This document shows positions 7,445 through 8,222 of a stretch of DNA of 8,222 nucleotides, piece after piece (the stretch's first letter is position 1; every line of letters starts with the position of its first letter). Made by a program: the position numbers and the translations under genes. The notes below the pieces were generated by a model. That model was not told the origin of the DNA. It was given only the letters and a program-made list of their open reading frames with translations, and did no database searches. Origin of the DNA: Methanobrevibacter sp. (GTDB lineage Archaea; Methanobacteriota; Methanobacteria; Methanobacteriales; Methanobacteriaceae); the NCBI GenBank assembly GCA_016291275.1, contig JAEEWY010000064.1, positions 1-8,222 on the forward strand, read 5' to 3'.

Positions 7445-7495
7445 ATCTAGTGTTTGAGCATATGCTCAAATCCTAGATCTTTTTTTATTTTTTTT
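7445..7495 (+). terminator. Hairpin plus T-tract terminator of gene 2
   Basis: A perfect 18-base palindrome TTTGAGCATATGCTCAAA (7453-7470) is flanked by ATCTAG (7445-7450) and CTAGAT (7473-7478), which pair outside a 2x2 internal loop. T7 (7480-7486) and T8 (7488-7495) follow directly. It begins 13 bases after the stop codon. The layout looks like a bacterial rho-independent terminator. In archaea the T tract alone is usually enough, and the hairpin may add efficiency or 3'-end stability. Confidence 0.7.
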
Positions 7496-7670
7496 AAATC
7501 ATATTATTGATTCTATTTTTGTCAAGTTTTTAAAATTATTTCTTGATATTTTTATATATTATCGCTTATTTTTGTAATTTAAACTATTTTTTAAAAAAGA
7601 TTTTTAGATTATATTTAAATTGGTTTTTAAAAAAAGAGATAAGTAAAAAATTAATTTAGAAAATTATAAT

Positions 7671-7695
7671 AAAAAAATTGAAAAAAAAAAGAAAA
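7671..7695 (-). terminator. Oligo-T tract terminator for the methionine aminopeptidase gene
   Basis: On the + strand this is A7 (7671-7677), A10 (7681-7690) and A4, so the - strand reads as runs of T downstream of the aminopeptidase stop, about 115-135 bases away. This fits archaeal oligo-T termination. The rest of 7500-7720 is extremely AT-rich, with two near-identical T-then-A blocks at 7587-7600 and 7624-7637 and a TTTATATA at 7551-7558, but nothing else I can assign. Confidence 0.45.
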
Positions 7696-7720
7696 TATTT
7701 CTTAAGTTTAAAAACAAAAT

Positions 7721-7810
7721 ATGAAAATAGTAATAGTTGGGATTTGCTTCCAATTAGGGATAAGAGTTTTGGTCAAGGTTTTTGACCGAAGGTCAAAAAG
7801 CTTGAATTAA
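7721..7810 (+). CDS. Doubtful 29-codon reading frame or gene remnant
   Basis: ATG at 7721 opens a 29-codon frame ending in TAA at 7808-7810, overlapping the stop of the convergent aminopeptidase gene. It starts MKIVIVG and later reads VKVFDRR, which loosely recalls the first and second strands of a Rossmann fold with most of the intervening helix missing. Base composition is clearly less AT-rich than the preceding 200 bases. However, I see no ribosome binding site, and a hairpin explains part of the higher GC. It could be a decayed gene end, a small RNA or untranslated sequence; coding is unproven. Confidence 0.15.
   Translation: MKIVIVGICFQLGIRVLVKVFDRRSKSLN
7773..7805. other. Strong hairpin just past the aminopeptidase stop codon
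   Basis: TCAAG (7773-7777) and TTTTTGACC (7779-7787) pair with GGTCAAAAA (7791-7799) and CTTGA (7801-7805), around the loop GAA (7788-7790). This is a 14-base-pair stem interrupted by one mismatch (7778/7800). It starts one base beyond the - strand stop codon, so it would form the 3' end structure of that transcript. An alternative, shorter hairpin uses GGTCAA at 7771-7776 with TTGACC at 7782-7787, mutually exclusive with the long stem. No T run follows it directly on either strand, so it is not a simple terminator. Confidence 0.6.
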
Positions 7811-8222
7811 AGGGTGGTAATTTGACAACCATCACTTTCAACAATCAAGGTATGTTCCTTTTGTGATACCCATGCGCCTGTTCTTTCCTTAAGTGCAGCA
7901 TATGGATAAATTGCCATAGCGTCCCCCAATTGCTTAAGGCCAGAGTTCACTCTATGTTCATTGAAGTTTTCTGTAAGCCAGCGTCCACTAAATGGCAAGT
8001 AACGATAATTCTTTTCAATATGTTGAAGCATCCTTTGAGTATTTTTCATTCTAAATGGTTTTGACTGTAAAAATGAAAAGATATATGCACCATTGCAGTC
8101 ATTTACAATACCTTCACCATTTGTTGCAAAAGGTTCGATTGCTACAGCTTGTCCTTCCTCAAGAATTGTTGGATCATTATTGTCATAATTCGGCACTGAA
8201 ATACCTGCATGCAAGTTCCAGT
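7807..8222 (-). CDS. map: Type II methionine aminopeptidase, C-terminal half (5' end outside window)
   Basis: The - strand frame is open from the right edge to TAA (7807-7809), giving 137 visible residues; archaeal enzymes of this family have about 295-300. The enzyme removes the initiator methionine from new proteins in the cytoplasm, using two metal ions. The visible sequence starts WNLHAGISVPN, containing the conserved LHAG histidine near the substrate. AIEPFATNGEG holds one metal-ligand glutamate (codon 8134-8136), and KEHTLIVES holds the final one (codon 7855-7857). The stretch LPFSGRWL matches the region after the insert typical of type II enzymes. The two aspartates and the GH-motif histidine of the metal site lie upstream, off the window. 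A TTG at 8212-8214 is an internal Leu codon, not a start. The gene converges on the adhesin gene and ends at the normal C terminus (ITTL). Confidence 0.93.
   Translation of the reverse strand, partial: WNLHAGISVPNYDNNDPTILEEGQAVAIEPFATNGEGIVNDCNGAYIFSFLQSKPFRMKNTQRMLQHIEKNYRYLPFSGRWLTENFNEHRVNSGLKQLGDAMAIYPYAALKERTGAWVSQKEHTLIVESDGCQITTL

Noticed and set aside
7551..7558. TTTATATA as a promoter for a + strand gene in the gap
   Set aside because: It matches the archaeal TATA consensus, but the surroundings are almost pure A/T and the only downstream + strand frame is a doubtful 29 codons, so chance is the better explanation.
7784..7795. A C(UUCG)G-type stable tetraloop on the - strand
   Set aside because: The letters CTTCGG are present, but pairing in that register breaks the next base pair. 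The full stem needs a three-base loop instead.
8212..8214. TTG as the start of the aminopeptidase
   Set aside because: It is the Leu of the conserved LHAG motif in mid-protein; a start here would remove half of the metal site.

Overview
The window is very AT-rich and looks like part of the chromosome of a host-associated methanogenic archaeon, most probably Methanobrevibacter or a close relative in the Methanobacteriales. Two things point there. Most of the window is a tandem pair of large secreted proteins built from parallel beta-helix rungs followed by lysine-rich Ig-like repeats, the style of the 'adhesin-like proteins' of that genus. The right edge carries an archaeal type II methionine aminopeptidase. 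The species cannot be fixed from the sequence alone.

Layout: (1) Bases 1-3882, + strand: the 3' part of a large adhesin-like gene, running off the left edge. (2) 3883-4171: intergenic, with a long pyrimidine-rich termination zone, a small inverted repeat, TATA-like promoter candidates and a ribosome binding site. (3) 4172-7432, + strand: a complete second adhesin-like gene with signal peptide, acidic linker, two beta-helix blocks and three Ig-like repeats. (4) 7433-7806: a gap of about 370 bases with a hairpin-plus-T-tract terminator for gene 2, an A-rich tract that serves as terminator for the opposite strand, a strong hairpin, and a doubtful 29-codon reading frame. (5) 7807-8222, - strand: the C-terminal half of methionine aminopeptidase, convergent with gene 2 and running off the right edge.

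The two large proteins are paralogues. Each carries two copies of a block of about 71-77 residues that precedes each beta-helix stretch, and each ends in three Ig-like repeats whose lysine content rises towards the C terminus. They were probably transcribed separately, since a terminator and a promoter region lie between them. The likely role is cell-surface adhesion or interaction with other microbes or the host. The aminopeptidase is an unrelated housekeeping neighbour. I see no CRISPR array, RNA gene, insertion sequence, phage or defence system. The points most worth a second look are the repeated pre-helix module, the extreme charge polarity in place of a recognisable wall anchor, and the structured segment at 7721-7810.
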